The notes: generated from the letters alone by a model not told the origin. A DNA stretch of 64,000 nt from JANMDU01 sp031375105 (GCA_031375105.1 JANMHJ010000020.1:4309-68308), one strand, 5' to 3'; shown: positions 1 through 9,090, counted from the first letter of the stretch. A program made the numbers and translations.

Positions 1-107
1 AGGTGCGGGTCACAGCGGTTCGTGCGGTGGATACTGTCACGCCCACCACGGTGATCAACGTCAGCGGTGTGCCGATCAGCGGCGCAACGATTTCGGTGCA
101 GCCCTGA
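1..107 (+). CDS. C-terminal end of an unidentified protein (5' partial)
   Basis: An open frame runs in from the left edge (frame starting at base 3) and stops with TGA at 105-107. The visible 34 residues end in GVPISGATISVQP, rich in Val, Thr and Gly, which suggests a beta-rich segment. It is too short to assign to a family. The frame could be spurious, but it has no stop before 105 and is followed by a gene-free stretch, as expected for a gene end. Confidence 0.4.
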   Translation, partial: VRVTAVRAVDTVTPTTVINVSGVPISGATISVQP

Positions 108-411
108 GTTCCTTAGCATTTCTTCACAGCACAGGATTCATCATGCATTACAAACTTATATTCGCCTTGAGTGATAAAGGCTGGTATGAACTTGAGGCAA
201 CTTCACTGGCAATCACAGAGCGAGTTTCAGATCGCTTCACATGATATCTGCCGGTATTTTCGCGAGAGCATGGGCCCCACCATTGACGGCTGGGCGCACC
301 TGCTGAGATTTGCTACAACGGCAAGCACCTACCGACCTAGTCAAGTTACGACGGGCAGCAAATTGCGAACTAGATGGAAATGGCTTTTCGCTAGAAGCCA
401 AACTGGAAACC
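108..411. other. Gap without a convincing gene
   Basis: About 300 bases lie between the left partial gene and tolC, which converge here. A 33-codon frame starts with ATG at 143 and stops at 242-244. A longer plus-strand frame (171-560) runs into the antisense of tolC. Neither looks like a known protein. The stretch could be a decayed gene, but nothing proves it. No clear T-tailed hairpin terminator was seen. Confidence 0.4.
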
Positions 412-1746
412 TCAGCGCGCTAATAAAGCATCCACAGGTGCGAGATCTTCAGCCTTCAAGGTGCCATTGGCCTGACGCAGCTTCAAACCGCCGACCAATA
501 CGTCATAGCGCGCCTTGGCCAGATCGCGTTTGGTTTGGAAGAGCTGAGATTGGCTGTTGAGCACGTCGATATTGATGCGCACGCCGACTTGGTAACCTAA
601 TTTATTGGCATCGAGGGCGCTTTGGCTACTGGCTTCTGCGGCTTCTAGGGCTTTGACTTGGCCTTGGCCTGAGAGCACGCCGAAATAGGCGGTGCGGGTG
701 GCTTGAGCGATGCTGCGCTTGGCAATGTCCAAATCGCTCTTGGCTTTGTCTTCGAGTTGTATGGTTTCTTTGATGCGGTTTTGCGTGGCGTAGCCTGCAA
801 AGAGGGGCAGGTTAAATGCGAGGCCGATGGTGGCGTTGTTGGTGCGGCTGTTCAGGCCGGAAGTGGCGCTGCCATTGCTGTTGTGGTTGATGTTGTAGGA
901 GGCGGTGGCATCCAAGGTGGGTTTGTGGCCAGCCTCGGCTTTTTGGGTTTCTAATTTTGCAATTTCCACGGCGATGGCCGCAGCTTTGATGCTGGGATGC
1001 TGCTCTTCAGATTGTGTGACCCATTGATTGACATCTGCGGGCAGTAGATCAGGCAGCTTAGAAGGCAGGGCCAGCGGCTTGGGGGCGAGGCCGGGTTTGC
1101 CCACGAGCTGATCGAGCGCGATGCGTTTGACGCGCAGATCGTTTTCAGCGGCGATTTCTTGCGCGATCACGAGGTCAAAACGGGCTTGCGCTTCGCGGGT
1201 GTCGGTGATGGTGGAGGTGCCGACTTCAAAATTGCGCTTGGCGGCGGCGAGCTGTTCAGCCACAGCGGTTTTCTGCGCTTTGACGAAGGTCAGGCTGTCT
1301 TGGCTGGCCAGCACATCAAAGTATGCCTGAGAAACACGCACGATCAAATCTTGCTCGGCGCTTTGTAGGGCGGATTTGGCTTGCTCTGCTTGGCGCTCGC
1401 CTTGGGCAGCGGTGGCTCGGTTGGCGGGGCGATAGAGCGGCTGGTTGGCGCTGATCGTGGCTCCTTGTGCACCGAAACTGCGCTCTGTGACGGGGTTGTT
1501 GTTCTCAAATTTGCTGCGGCTGATATTGGCGCTCAAACCGGCTGTGGGTAGCAAACCCGCTTTGGCTTGCTCGGCGCGCGCCAAGTTGGCTTCGTATTGC
1601 GATTGGGCGGCTTGGAGGGTGGCATCGTAAGTGACGGCGGTTTGGTAAAGCTCGGTGAGGCTTTGCGCATGCGCTGCGCCTGCACTCAGGAGCACGCTGG
1701 CGGCGATAGACACAGCGGTGCGGGGCAGGCTGGAAATTTCAAACAT
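412..1746 (-). CDS. tolC: TolC family outer-membrane efflux channel
   Basis: Outer-membrane channel of tripartite export systems, working with a periplasmic adaptor and an inner-membrane pump. The 444-residue product begins MFEISSLPRTAVSIAAS and has a Sec signal peptide ending AHAQ. The mature part starts with SLTELYQTAVTYDATLQAAQ, the classical TolC opening. Two tandem halves of alternating helices follow (about 25-220 and 230-430), with the IARAEQAK/ALDANKLGYQVG type motifs of the family. Start chosen at 1746 because AGAGGA lies just upstream; an earlier ATG (1776) would add ten residues before the signal peptide and overlap the neighbour. It is the last gene of a minus-strand series (RND adaptor, pump, pcm, rhodanese, tolC). 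The pcm-rhodanese-tolC order is common in Burkholderiales, so the RND genes upstream may share the channel but need not be its only partner. Confidence 0.93.
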   Translation of the reverse strand: MFEISSLPRTAVSIAASVLLSAGAAHAQSLTELYQTAVTYDATLQAAQSQYEANLARAEQAKAGLLPTAGLSANISRSKFENNNPVTERSFGAQGATISANQPLYRPANRATAAQGERQAEQAKSALQSAEQDLIVRVSQAYFDVLASQDSLTFVKAQKTAVAEQLAAAKRNFEVGTSTITDTREAQARFDLVIAQEIAAENDLRVKRIALDQLVGKPGLAPKPLALPSKLPDLLPADVNQWVTQSEEQHPSIKAAAIAVEIAKLETQKAEAGHKPTLDATASYNINHNSNGSATSGLNSRTNNATIGLAFNLPLFAGYATQNRIKETIQLEDKAKSDLDIAKRSIAQATRTAYFGVLSGQGQVKALEAAEASSQSALDANKLGYQVGVRINIDVLNSQSQLFQTKRDLAKARYDVLVGGLKLRQANGTLKAEDLAPVDALLAR

Positions 1747-1772
1747 GGCAATCCTCTCAGTAGACGATAAAT

Positions 1773-2120
1773 TCAATAGGTGGCAATGCTGGCATCGAGT
1801 TCACGACTCCATGCATCAATGCCACCTGAAATATTGATGACTTGCTCAAACCCGCGATTGAGCAAAAACGCTGCCACCTGCTGGCTGCGCATGCCGTGAT
1901 GGCAAAGGCAGGCAATCGGGCGGTCTTGCGGCAGTTCATCGAGGCGCTGGGGAATGCTTTGCATTTGCATCAGCAACACATCAAATGCGGGTGCATCTGC
2001 CAGCGGTTTGACGCTGGCTGTCGATATTTCCCAAGGCTCGCGCACATCGAGTACCACGGGCGTGGCCTCCAGTGTGGTTAGCCATTGGCTGAAGGCGGCG
2101 GGACGGATTTGCGGGATCAT
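1773..2120 (-). CDS. Rhodanese-like domain protein
   Basis: A single rhodanese domain of 115 residues from the chosen start (MIPQIRPAAFSQWL). It carries VVLDVREPWE, the usual CH2A-type opening, and CLCHHGMRSQQVA, in which the Cys of the C-x5-R active-site loop should carry a persulfide. It likely moves sulfane sulfur or works in thiol redox chemistry in the cytoplasm; the real substrate is unknown. An upstream ATG at 2189 would add 23 residues and overlap the 3' end of pcm, so 2120 is preferred although no strong Shine-Dalgarno precedes it. It sits between pcm and tolC with short gaps, suggesting co-transcription. Confidence 0.85.
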   Translation of the reverse strand: MIPQIRPAAFSQWLTTLEATPVVLDVREPWEISTASVKPLADAPAFDVLLMQMQSIPQRLDELPQDRPIACLCHHGMRSQQVAAFLLNRGFEQVINISGGIDAWSRELDASIATY

Positions 2121-2160
2121 GCGGCGCAGTGGGGTGAGGCGGGGCGGGTGGGGTAAAGTC

Positions 2161-2829
2161 TTAGAAGCTGAATTTTGGGGTATCAGCAAAGCCGAGCAGG
2201 CGCGGAGCGAGCGTGTCCCAAGGCTGGGTGGTGACGCTGGTGCCGTCTTGGGTTTTGCTCACAAAGGTGGCGCACATCACAGGATCGTTGCCCACAATCG
2301 CGGCCAAGCGGCCACCGGGTTTGAGCAGGGCTTTGAGGCCATCGGGCACGCTGGCCACCGAGCCTGAGAGCACGATCACGTCAAACGGTCCGTCCACACT
2401 CAGATCGACTTTCGAGCCATCAGCAACGCGAACTTCGCAATTGTGGATGCCGGCTTTTTGCAGATTCTCGCGAGCTATGATGGCTTGTGCTTCGTTGATT
2501 TCGAGCGAGATCACGCGCTGCGCCTTGTGCGCGAGCAAAGCGGCCATGTAGCCGCTGCCGGTGCCGATTTGCAGCACTTTTTCATGCTTATGAACAGCTA
2601 AATCTTGCAGGATGCGCGCTTGCACCTTGGGCGCAAGCATAACCAAGCCCTCTTTACCGCCAGGTTGCAATGGAATTTCCATATCGGTGAAGGCGACTTG
2701 TTTGTAAGCCAGAGGCACAAAATCTTCACGCTTGACGACAGCCAGCAGCTGCAAAACGCTGGTATCAAGCACATCCCAAGGGCGGATTTGCTGTTCGATC
2801 ATGTTGAAACGGGCTTGTTCGAAATTCAT
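2161..2829 (-). CDS. pcm: Protein-L-isoaspartate O-methyltransferase
   Basis: SAM-dependent methyltransferase that methylates isoaspartyl residues in damaged proteins so that they can return to aspartate. The 222-residue product has the PCMT opening MNFEQARFNMIEQQIRPWDV, the SAM motif I VLQIGTGSGYMAALLA (about residues 79-94) and the acidic EINEAQ that follows. Start at 2829 is chosen over the longer frame (to 2904) because the first 25 residues of the longer frame do not look like the family and AGAGAA precedes 2829. It begins 22 bases after the RND pump gene ends, so the two are probably read together. Many betaproteobacterial members of this family next to tolC are of this short type. Confidence 0.92.
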   Translation of the reverse strand: MNFEQARFNMIEQQIRPWDVLDTSVLQLLAVVKREDFVPLAYKQVAFTDMEIPLQPGGKEGLVMLAPKVQARILQDLAVHKHEKVLQIGTGSGYMAALLAHKAQRVISLEINEAQAIIARENLQKAGIHNCEVRVADGSKVDLSVDGPFDVIVLSGSVASVPDGLKALLKPGGRLAAIVGNDPVMCATFVSKTQDGTSVTTQPWDTLAPRLLGFADTPKFSF

Positions 2830-2851
2830 GGTGTTTCTCTGAGAAGTGCGG

Positions 2852-5800
2852 TTACTCTGCCGATTGCGGCAAGCTGTCGATTTTAGTCTGCGGCTTCGCA
2901 CCAAATAGGCGCTTGAACCAATTGGCCAAATCGTCCATATAGCAATACGCCACAGGTACGACGACCAGTGTGAGCAACGACGATGTGATCACGCCGCCAA
3001 TCACGGCTTGGCCCATGGGTGCACGCTGCTCCGAGCCTTCTGAGAGTGCAAAAGCCAGCGGCACCATGCCGAAAATCATGGCCAAAGTGGTCATCAAAAT
3101 CGGGCGCAGACGCACTTTTGCGGCGAGCAGCAAGGCGTCATAGCGCTCCATGCCATCTTCTCTTGATCGAATGGCGAAATCCACCAGCAAAATTGCGTTC
3201 TTCGTGACTAGGCCCATCAGCATGATCACCCCAATCACGGAGAACATCGAGAGCGTGGAACGAAACATCAATAGTGCCAGCACCACGCCAATCAGCGTGA
3301 GTGGCAGCGCCGTCATGAGCGCCAATGGCTGCAAAAAGCTCTTGAATTGACTGGCCAAGATCATGTAGATAAAGATCACGGCCAAGGCCAGCGCGGATGC
3401 CGCATAGCCCGCTGATTCGGACATGTTCTTCGTGCTACCGCCAAATTGATAGCTGTAGCCTGGCGGCATGGTGATCTCATCCAGTGTCTTGCGAATGTCG
3501 GCAGAGACTTCGCCTGCTGCGCGACCAAAGACGTTGGCATTGACGGCCACTTCGCGCGTGAGATCGCGGCGGTTGATTTGATTGGGCCCGGTGCTTTCGC
3601 GCACGCTGGCCACTTGATTGAGCCTCACCACACGAGAGCTGCCATCGGCATTCTGGCCCAATGCAAAAGGCAGGCGCTCTAAATCTTGCGGCGTATTCCG
3701 CGCATCGGGGGCGAGACGCACATTCACATCATAGGTTTGGTCATCCGGCGCACGCCAGTTGCCCACCGTTTGGCCGGCCACCAGCGTGCGCAAGCTAGAG
3801 CCGATCTGCGCGGTGCTGAGCCCTAAATCCGAGGCCACTTCGCGGCGTACATCCACCTCAATCGTCGGCTTGGCGGGTTTGACGCTTGAATCTAAATCCA
3901 CCAGGCCAGGAATATCGCGCAGCTTGGCCATCACCTGCACCGACAAGCGCTCTAGCTCTTTCAAATCAGAGCCCTTGAGCGCGAATTCAATTTGCTTGCC
4001 GCCACCCACGGCATCGACCGTGCCGGCCTGCGTGACGGTGATGCCTGCCACTTGCGCCAGCCGATCACGTAACTGCGCGGAGATTTGATCGACGCTCAAA
4101 AGGCGCTCTTTGCGATTGGTCAGGCGCACATACACGTTTGCATAAATCTTGCCTTGCGAATTGCCTGTGTTGATGGTGGAGAGCGTGTAGCGCACCTCTG
4201 GCCGTGCGCGGATGATGGCTTCAACTTGTTTGACTTTGGCTTCCGTGGCTTCGAGCGATGAGCCCACGGGCGTGTAAAAACTGATATTGCTCTCGCCAAA
4301 GTCTGCTTTCGGTACGAATTCCGTGCCGAGAAAGCGCACCATACCAATGCTCAGTGCAAACACGCCAAACGCGAGGAGCAGGGTGGTTTTCTTCCAAGTC
4401 AAGCTCCAGCGCAGAATGCTTTGGTAGCCGTCGCCCAGCTTGTCTGTGCCGCGCTCAAAGGCATGCGTGACGCGGCCAATCGTTTTGTCATACCAAGTGA
4501 CCGGTTTGAAAGGCTTGCCGTGTTGGTCAATCGCCGGATCGTGCCAAATGGAAGACATCATAGGATCGAGCGTGAAGCTCACAAACATCGAGATCAACAC
4601 CGCCGCCACGATGGTGATGCCAAACTCATGGAAGAATTTGCCAATGATGCCGCCCATGAAGCCAATCGGCAGAAAAACTGCCACGATGGAGAAGGTGGTG
4701 GCCAATACGGCCAGGCCAATTTCCTGCGTGCCATCCAGCGAGGCTTGGTAGGGCGTTTTGCCCATTTGAATATGCCGCACGATGTTTTCTCGTACCACAA
4801 TCGCATCGTCTATCAAGAGGCCGACGCAGAGCGAGAGCGCCATCAGCGTGATCATGTTGATCGTGAAACCAAACATGTTCATGAAGAGAAAGGTGCCAAT
4901 CAAAGCAATCGGCAGTGTGAGGCCGGTGATGATGGTGGAGCGCCAAGAATTGAGGAAGAGGAAGACGATGAGAATCGTGAGCAGCGCGCCTTCAATCAGT
5001 GTGCGCCGCACGTTGTCGACCGAGACGCGAATCGAGCGCGAATTGTCTTGGATCTCTTGCAGTTTCACGCCGGGCGGCAGCAGCTTTTCCATCTCAGCAA
5101 TGGTCTTCTTCAGCCCATCGACCACATCAATCGTGTTCTCATCTTGCGACTTTTGCACCGAGAGCAGCAGCGTGCGATTGCCGTTGTAAAGCGCGAGATT
5201 TTCAGCTTCTTGCGCGCCATCTGAAATGCGGGCGAGTTGGCCCACTGTGATGGCCGCACCCGCTTTGCGCGCCACGATGATCTTGGCAAAATCCTCAGGC
5301 CGAAGCACGCGCGATTGCACCTGCACCACGCGCTCTTGCGCGAGCGAACGCACCGCGCCCACCGGCAGATCTTGATTTTCATTGCGGATCGCGCTGGCCA
5401 CTTGATCGCCGGTGATGCCATAGGCTTCCAGCGCTTGCGGATTCAAATAAACATTGATCTCGCGCTTGGTCGCACCCACCAGCGAAACAGAGCCTACGCC
5501 GCGCACATTTTCCAAGCGTTTTTTCAGATTCTGATCGGCCCAATTGGTCAGCTCGACGCCCGTCATGGCTTTACTTTGCGCGGTGTCTTGCGGTAACACC
5601 GCAACTGACCATACCGCACGCGCAGAAGGATCAAAGCGCAGAATACGCGGCTCTTTGACTTCGGTGCGCAAATTGGGACGCACCGCCGCCACTTTCTCAC
5701 GCACATCGTCTGCTGCTTTGCGGCCATTGATGTTGAGCTGAAATTCAATGATGACGACGGACGAGCCTTCGTAGCTGCGTGAGGTCAGGGCGTTGATGCC

Positions 5801-6025
5801 GGCAATGGAATTGACGGCTTCTTCGATCTTTTTGGAGACTTCGGATTCAACAATCTCAGGCGCTGCGCCCGGGTAGTCTGTGGAGACCACCACCACCGGG
5901 AAATCAATGCTCGGAAACTGATCGACTTTCAAGCGCTGATAACTGAAAATGCCCAGCACCATCAGCGCCAGCATCATCATGGTCGCGAAGACCGGGTTTT
6001 GCAGGCTAACGCGGGTGAACCACAT
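2852..6025 (-). CDS. RND family efflux pump, inner-membrane subunit
   Basis: Proton-driven HAE1-type pump that exports drugs or other toxic compounds from the inner membrane and periplasm. Length 1057 residues, typical of AcrB/MexB relatives. Visible features: a first membrane helix at about 10-28, then DQFPSIDFPVVVVSTDYPGA, the large porter domain, TM4 with GLLIDDAIVVRENI (the Asp-Asp pair of the proton relay, about 403-416), a second porter domain, and the C-terminal helices with LMGLVTKNAILLVDFA. The start at 6025 (MWFTRVSLQNPVFATMM) is the family start. The adaptor gene ends 3 bases upstream, so both are one operon under the TetR gene. Substrate cannot be told from sequence. Confidence 0.95.
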   Translation of the reverse strand: MWFTRVSLQNPVFATMMMLALMVLGIFSYQRLKVDQFPSIDFPVVVVSTDYPGAAPEIVESEVSKKIEEAVNSIAGINALTSRSYEGSSVVIIEFQLNINGRKAADDVREKVAAVRPNLRTEVKEPRILRFDPSARAVWSVAVLPQDTAQSKAMTGVELTNWADQNLKKRLENVRGVGSVSLVGATKREINVYLNPQALEAYGITGDQVASAIRNENQDLPVGAVRSLAQERVVQVQSRVLRPEDFAKIIVARKAGAAITVGQLARISDGAQEAENLALYNGNRTLLLSVQKSQDENTIDVVDGLKKTIAEMEKLLPPGVKLQEIQDNSRSIRVSVDNVRRTLIEGALLTILIVFLFLNSWRSTIITGLTLPIALIGTFLFMNMFGFTINMITLMALSLCVGLLIDDAIVVRENIVRHIQMGKTPYQASLDGTQEIGLAVLATTFSIVAVFLPIGFMGGIIGKFFHEFGITIVAAVLISMFVSFTLDPMMSSIWHDPAIDQHGKPFKPVTWYDKTIGRVTHAFERGTDKLGDGYQSILRWSLTWKKTTLLLAFGVFALSIGMVRFLGTEFVPKADFGESNISFYTPVGSSLEATEAKVKQVEAIIRARPEVRYTLSTINTGNSQGKIYANVYVRLTNRKERLLSVDQISAQLRDRLAQVAGITVTQAGTVDAVGGGKQIEFALKGSDLKELERLSVQVMAKLRDIPGLVDLDSSVKPAKPTIEVDVRREVASDLGLSTAQIGSSLRTLVAGQTVGNWRAPDDQTYDVNVRLAPDARNTPQDLERLPFALGQNADGSSRVVRLNQVASVRESTGPNQINRRDLTREVAVNANVFGRAAGEVSADIRKTLDEITMPPGYSYQFGGSTKNMSESAGYAASALALAVIFIYMILASQFKSFLQPLALMTALPLTLIGVVLALLMFRSTLSMFSVIGVIMLMGLVTKNAILLVDFAIRSREDGMERYDALLLAAKVRLRPILMTTLAMIFGMVPLAFALSEGSEQRAPMGQAVIGGVITSSLLTLVVVPVAYCYMDDLANWFKRLFGAKPQTKIDSLPQSAE

Positions 6026-6028
6026 GGC

Positions 6029-7198
6029 CTAGTTCCCCGCGGGCTTGCTGGCTGCAGAGGCAGTAGGGGATGCTGTGGGCTTGGCCTCGCCCGGCAAAGC
6101 CACTTTCGTGTTTTCACGAAGATTTCCGGCACTCGCCCTTGTTAATACTGCGTTGCTAGCTATATTTTTAATAGCAACCATGGTCTGCCCTTGCGCTTCA
6201 CCTCGCCCGCCCAGCTCCACAGTTTGATGCGAAATACGCCCGTCTTTCACGATCTGCACATAAGGCTGCGGCTTGTCGGTACGCACGGCAGACAGCGGCA
6301 CGGCTAAAACAGTTTCTTTCACGGTATCCAGCGAGCCTTGCGCAAACAAACCTTGGCGCAGGCCGGGCATATTGGCCACGCTCAGATATACCAAGACGCT
6401 GCGGCTGCTGGCCGTGGCGCTCGGGTTGATACGGCTTACGGTGGCCGCAATTTCTTCTGAGCGCCCCTCCATTTTCAGGCGTGCCGTTTGCCCCACGCGC
6501 ACTTGCACGGAATCGCTTGCTGCCAGCTGCGCTTCCAGCTCCAAGCGGCTCAAATCCACAATCTCCACCACCCGCGTATCGATACCCACGCGCTCGCCCG
6601 GTTGCGCCAGGCGCTGCGAAACGATGCCACTGATCGGCGCGGTGAGCACGGTGTCTTGCACAGATTTTTTCGCTACATCCAAGCCGGCCAAGGCGGCTTT
6701 GTGATTGGCTTGCGCTGATTGCAGGGAAGCCAGCGACGTATCCAGCGCAGTGCGCGAGATGAAGCCTTGGTCAACCAAGGCTTTGTTGTTGTCAAAACTG
6801 CGCTGGGCAATATCGATTTGCGCCTTGGCGGCATCGGCGGTCTCTTGCGATTGGCGCACCCGGGCGGCGTATTCGCTGCTGTCAACCCTGGCGATGATTT
6901 GCCCCGCTTTCACAGTATCGCCTTCGCGCACCGTGAGGCCTTGCAGTTCGCCTGCGACGCGCGCTTTGATCACGGCAGAACTGACCGCTTTGAGCGAGCC
7001 AGAGATCGGTACGCCTTGCGATAACTCCATGTTTTGCAAGGTGAACAGGTCGCTTGCAGCCAGTTCAATCACCGGCTCGGGCTTGACAACCGCAGCGGGC
7101 GGGGGCGCAGCCTCGCGTTTGGCCAACACACGCACCGCGCCGCCAGCAATCAGCAGCAGCGCCACTGCGCCTAGGATCCATTTCGTAGAACTCTTCAT
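6029..7198 (-). CDS. RND efflux periplasmic adaptor (HlyD/MFP family)
   Basis: Adaptor that links the RND pump to the outer-membrane channel. The 389-residue product has an N-terminal membrane anchor or signal (ILGAVALLLIAGGAVRVLA), a lipoyl-like half with GELQGLTVREGDTVKAGQ, a coiled-coil hairpin (about 115-185), the second lipoyl half LTAPISGIVSQRLAQPGERV and a beta-barrel. The ATG overlaps the TGA of the TetR gene (ATGA), so translation is coupled. Near the C terminus (about residues 340-359) the segment AIKNIASNAVLTRASAG is encoded by a copy of the dispersed palindromic repeat, in frame, where relatives usually have a short linker of the type 'GDRVLRAS'. The Ala/Ser/Pro-rich end is normal for the family. 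Confidence 0.93.
   Translation of the reverse strand: MKSSTKWILGAVALLLIAGGAVRVLAKREAAPPPAAVVKPEPVIELAASDLFTLQNMELSQGVPISGSLKAVSSAVIKARVAGELQGLTVREGDTVKAGQIIARVDSSEYAARVRQSQETADAAKAQIDIAQRSFDNNKALVDQGFISRTALDTSLASLQSAQANHKAALAGLDVAKKSVQDTVLTAPISGIVSQRLAQPGERVGIDTRVVEIVDLSRLELEAQLAASDSVQVRVGQTARLKMEGRSEEIAATVSRINPSATASSRSVLVYLSVANMPGLRQGLFAQGSLDTVKETVLAVPLSAVRTDKPQPYVQIVKDGRISHQTVELGGRGEAQGQTMVAIKNIASNAVLTRASAGNLRENTKVALPGEAKPTASPTASAASKPAGN
6121..6177 (+). repeat. Dispersed palindromic repeat, copy 1 (inside RND adaptor gene)
   Basis: Carries the left block as CGCCCTTGTTAA, the middle TGCG and the right block TATTTTTAATAGCAA of the family. It is read in frame on the minus strand by the adaptor gene. 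Orientation is opposite to the gene. Confidence 0.75.
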
Positions 7199-7902
7199 GG
7201 CTTGTTTGTAAGGGATGGAGATGTCTGCCCTGTAAAGGCAGGGTTGCGCAGACCGTGGGCAACGATATCGGCCTGCGTTTGCAGATAGCGCAGGGGATCA
7301 ATTTTCTCACCCGAAGGGCAGCAGCCGCTCATGGAATGCTTCCACATGATCAAAAACATGATGGGCGCGAGGACGCTAAAGACGGCGTATTCCACATCCA
7401 CTTGGCGAAACTCACCCGAAGCGATGCCGCGCTGAATCACTTTTTCAATCAGCTGATGCCCTGGAATAATCACTTCTTGCTGGTAAAACTCGGCCAATTC
7501 CGGAAAATTATTCGATTCGCTCATCATCAGCTTGCTGATGCCCGAGGCCTTGGTGTTGCCATAGCGCTCCCACCATTGCAGCATGAGGTAATGCACCAGC
7601 TGCGCACTTGTGCCGGGGAAGCTTTCCAGCTCACTAAAAGCTTCGCGGATCGTGCCGCCAATGTGCTCGCGCACCACAGCTTTAAACAACTCTTCTTTGC
7701 TCGGAAAATACAAAAACAGCGTGCCTTTAGACACCCCCGCATGCTGCGCCACCTCTTCGGCGCGGGTGGCGGCAAAGCCTTTTTCCACGAACAAATCCAA
7801 GGCAGCGGCCAGCAATTCCCCCGGACGCGCCTCTTTGCGCCGCTCGCGCTTTTCTGGGCGCTCGGCGGCTTCAGCTGCTGGTGTGGATGGGGTGGGAGAC
7901 AT
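7195..7902 (-). CDS. TetR/AcrR family transcriptional regulator
   Basis: Local repressor for the efflux operon. The 235-residue product has an N-terminal helix-turn-helix (GELLAAALDLFVEKGFAATR, then VAQHAGVSKGTLFLYFPSKEELF, about residues 26-70) and a C-terminal ligand-binding part. A longer frame reaches 7980; ATG at 7902 is chosen because the family start (a short polar arm before the HTH) fits and because the promoter and operator-like palindrome lie right upstream, inside the longer frame. The stop overlaps the adaptor ATG. The first gene of the operon being its own repressor predicts autoregulation of the whole unit. Confidence 0.9.
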   Translation of the reverse strand: MSPTPSTPAAEAAERPEKRERRKEARPGELLAAALDLFVEKGFAATRAEEVAQHAGVSKGTLFLYFPSKEELFKAVVREHIGGTIREAFSELESFPGTSAQLVHYLMLQWWERYGNTKASGISKLMMSESNNFPELAEFYQQEVIIPGHQLIEKVIQRGIASGEFRQVDVEYAVFSVLAPIMFLIMWKHSMSGCCPSGEKIDPLRYLQTQADIVAHGLRNPAFTGQTSPSLTNKP

Positions 7903-7906
7903 GGTT

Positions 7907-7953
7907 AATGACCGATTGGTTAGTAATGTAATGGATTTATCGAGTGGGGTCAA
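7907..7953 (-). promoter_or_regulatory. Promoter and operator of the TetR-RND operon
   Basis: On the minus strand, TTGACC (7948-7953) and TACATT (7925-7930) are spaced by 17 bases, a good sigma-70 arrangement. Just downstream lies ACTAACCAATCGGTCATT (7907-7924), whose core ACCAATCGGT is an imperfect palindrome of the kind bound by TetR-family repressors, placed at the expected transcription start. The promoter is seen directly by spacing; operator use is inferred. Confidence 0.6.
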
Positions 7954-7991
7954 GTTGGTGTTTGAAGTCATTGATAGCAAAAGCCGAACAG

Positions 7992-8152
7992 CCGGACGCA
8001 GAAGACGCGCAGGTTACGCGGAAGACGCGAAAAATACCAAATACAAAAAAGATTGGAAACGAGGTTGCTAAATTCTCAAAGGTTTATGCCAGCGCGTGGA
8101 ATTGACTTTCTTTTTTGCGACTTTTGCGTCACTTTTGCGTCTTCTGCCTCTG
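7992..8152. repeat. Long inverted-repeat element, copy 1 (MITE-like)
   Basis: About 160 bases with long imperfect inverted ends: the left arm (about 7992-8035) has GGACGCAGAAGACGCG and further GACGCG units. The right arm (about 8111-8152) reads as its complement with TTTTGCGTCTTCTGCCTC. The centre is AT-rich and has no gene. The same kind of arms is found again at 36441-36594. Lies in the gap between the TetR gene and the DUF218 gene. Confidence 0.6.
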
Positions 8153-8222
8153 GTATTGACATTTGTATTTGCACTGACTCAGCGTGCAACAGGGACAGAT
8201 ACACAGATGAAAATTAAGAGGT
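8153..8222. other. Rest of the gene-free gap 7954-8277
   Basis: Together with the inverted-repeat element and repeat copy 2 this completes a gene-free stretch of more than 300 bases. The remaining bases are AT-rich and show no frame, promoter or terminator I would defend. Confidence 0.4.
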
Positions 8223-8278
8223 AAATCAGTCTATGGCCGGCATATAAACTGCGCGGAATGCTATCAAAATAATAGTTC
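8223..8278 (+). repeat. Dispersed palindromic repeat, copy 2
   Basis: Left block GGCCGGCATATAAACTGCGC and right block TGCTATCAAAATAATAG. It lies directly behind the DUF218 gene (minus strand) and its last base touches that gene's stop codon. Confidence 0.75.
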
Positions 8279-9090
8279 TACTCTGATGCTGCGGCTCGCC
8301 GCTGAATGAACAATCCGAGGATTTCATGCAGCACCTGCCGCGTGTTGCGTAGGCCTGCGCCGGAGGGGAACCAGTCTAGGCCCATACCTCCTTCTGGCTC
8401 GAGAAAACGGGTGGGCGCGGGCAGGGTTTTGAGTTCGGTGAGCCCGAATTCCTTCAAGGCGCGGGGCATGTGGCTAGCGTGGGTGACCAAGGCAATGCGC
8501 GTGATGCCTTCTTTTTTGAGTAAAGCGGCGATAGCTAGAGCGTTGCCAGCTGTGTCTTTGGATTGGGCATCTTGCCAGCGCAGGGCGGGCAGGCCGAGTT
8601 GCTGGAGCCATCTTTGTGCGGCTGCGGCCTCTGAATCGCCCCCTGCCGCTGCCGACCAGCCCACACCGCCGCTGAACGCTAAGGGCACACCCGTTTGCTT
8701 GGAAAGCGCGGCGGCATAGTGCAGTCGTTGGGCGGAGGCCTCTGTCAAAGCTGGTTTGCCGTATTCGCGGCTGGCGCTTTGCTGGCCACCGCCGAGCACC
8801 ACAATGGCTTGGATTTGCTCGATTTTGAAGGTCTGCGTGACGGCCTGTGGGTCAATCGCCGCAGGCGGCCGCAGCGCCACGCGCTCCAGAAAGATCGCTG
8901 TGCCCTGCGAGCAAAACAGCCAAAGCGCTGCGAAAGCCACCACAAACATCATCTTGCCCAGTGCCATCCAAACGATGCGCTCGCTGCGTATCGCCAACAA
9001 ATAGCCCAGCAAGATCAACAGCAGCGGCGAGCCTGGCGGCAAGATCAGTGCGGTGAGCCAAGGTTTGAGGAATGCGTATTCAGTGCCCAT
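8278..9090 (-). CDS. DUF218 (YdcF/ElyC-like) membrane protein
   Basis: A 270-residue member of the DUF218 family, whose relatives include ElyC, SanA and YdcF and have been linked to envelope integrity. Two N-terminal membrane helices (about residues 8-30 and 42-60) are followed by the DUF218 domain with IVVLGGGQ (about 98), ASAQRLHYAAAL, FSGGVGWS, DTAGNALAIAALLK and LVTHASHMPRAL. The last contains the conserved T-x-x-H-x-x-R pattern. Start at ATG 9090 rather than TTG 9096. The end of the gene abuts a copy of the dispersed repeat. The exact biochemical role is unknown. Confidence 0.85.
   Translation of the reverse strand: MGTEYAFLKPWLTALILPPGSPLLLILLGYLLAIRSERIVWMALGKMMFVVAFAALWLFCSQGTAIFLERVALRPPAAIDPQAVTQTFKIEQIQAIVVLGGGQQSASREYGKPALTEASAQRLHYAAALSKQTGVPLAFSGGVGWSAAAGGDSEAAAAQRWLQQLGLPALRWQDAQSKDTAGNALAIAALLKKEGITRIALVTHASHMPRALKEFGLTELKTLPAPTRFLEPEGGMGLDWFPSGAGLRNTRQVLHEILGLFIQRRAAASE

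Noticed and set aside
4421..5224. 267-codon plus-strand frame opposite the RND pump gene
   Set aside because: Antisense shadow of a strongly conserved pump gene; composition of Arg/His-rich text with no family likeness.
7961..7990. A further copy of the TGCTAT...ATAGCA repeat near TGATAGCAA
   Set aside because: Only the last few bases match; the left and middle blocks are absent.
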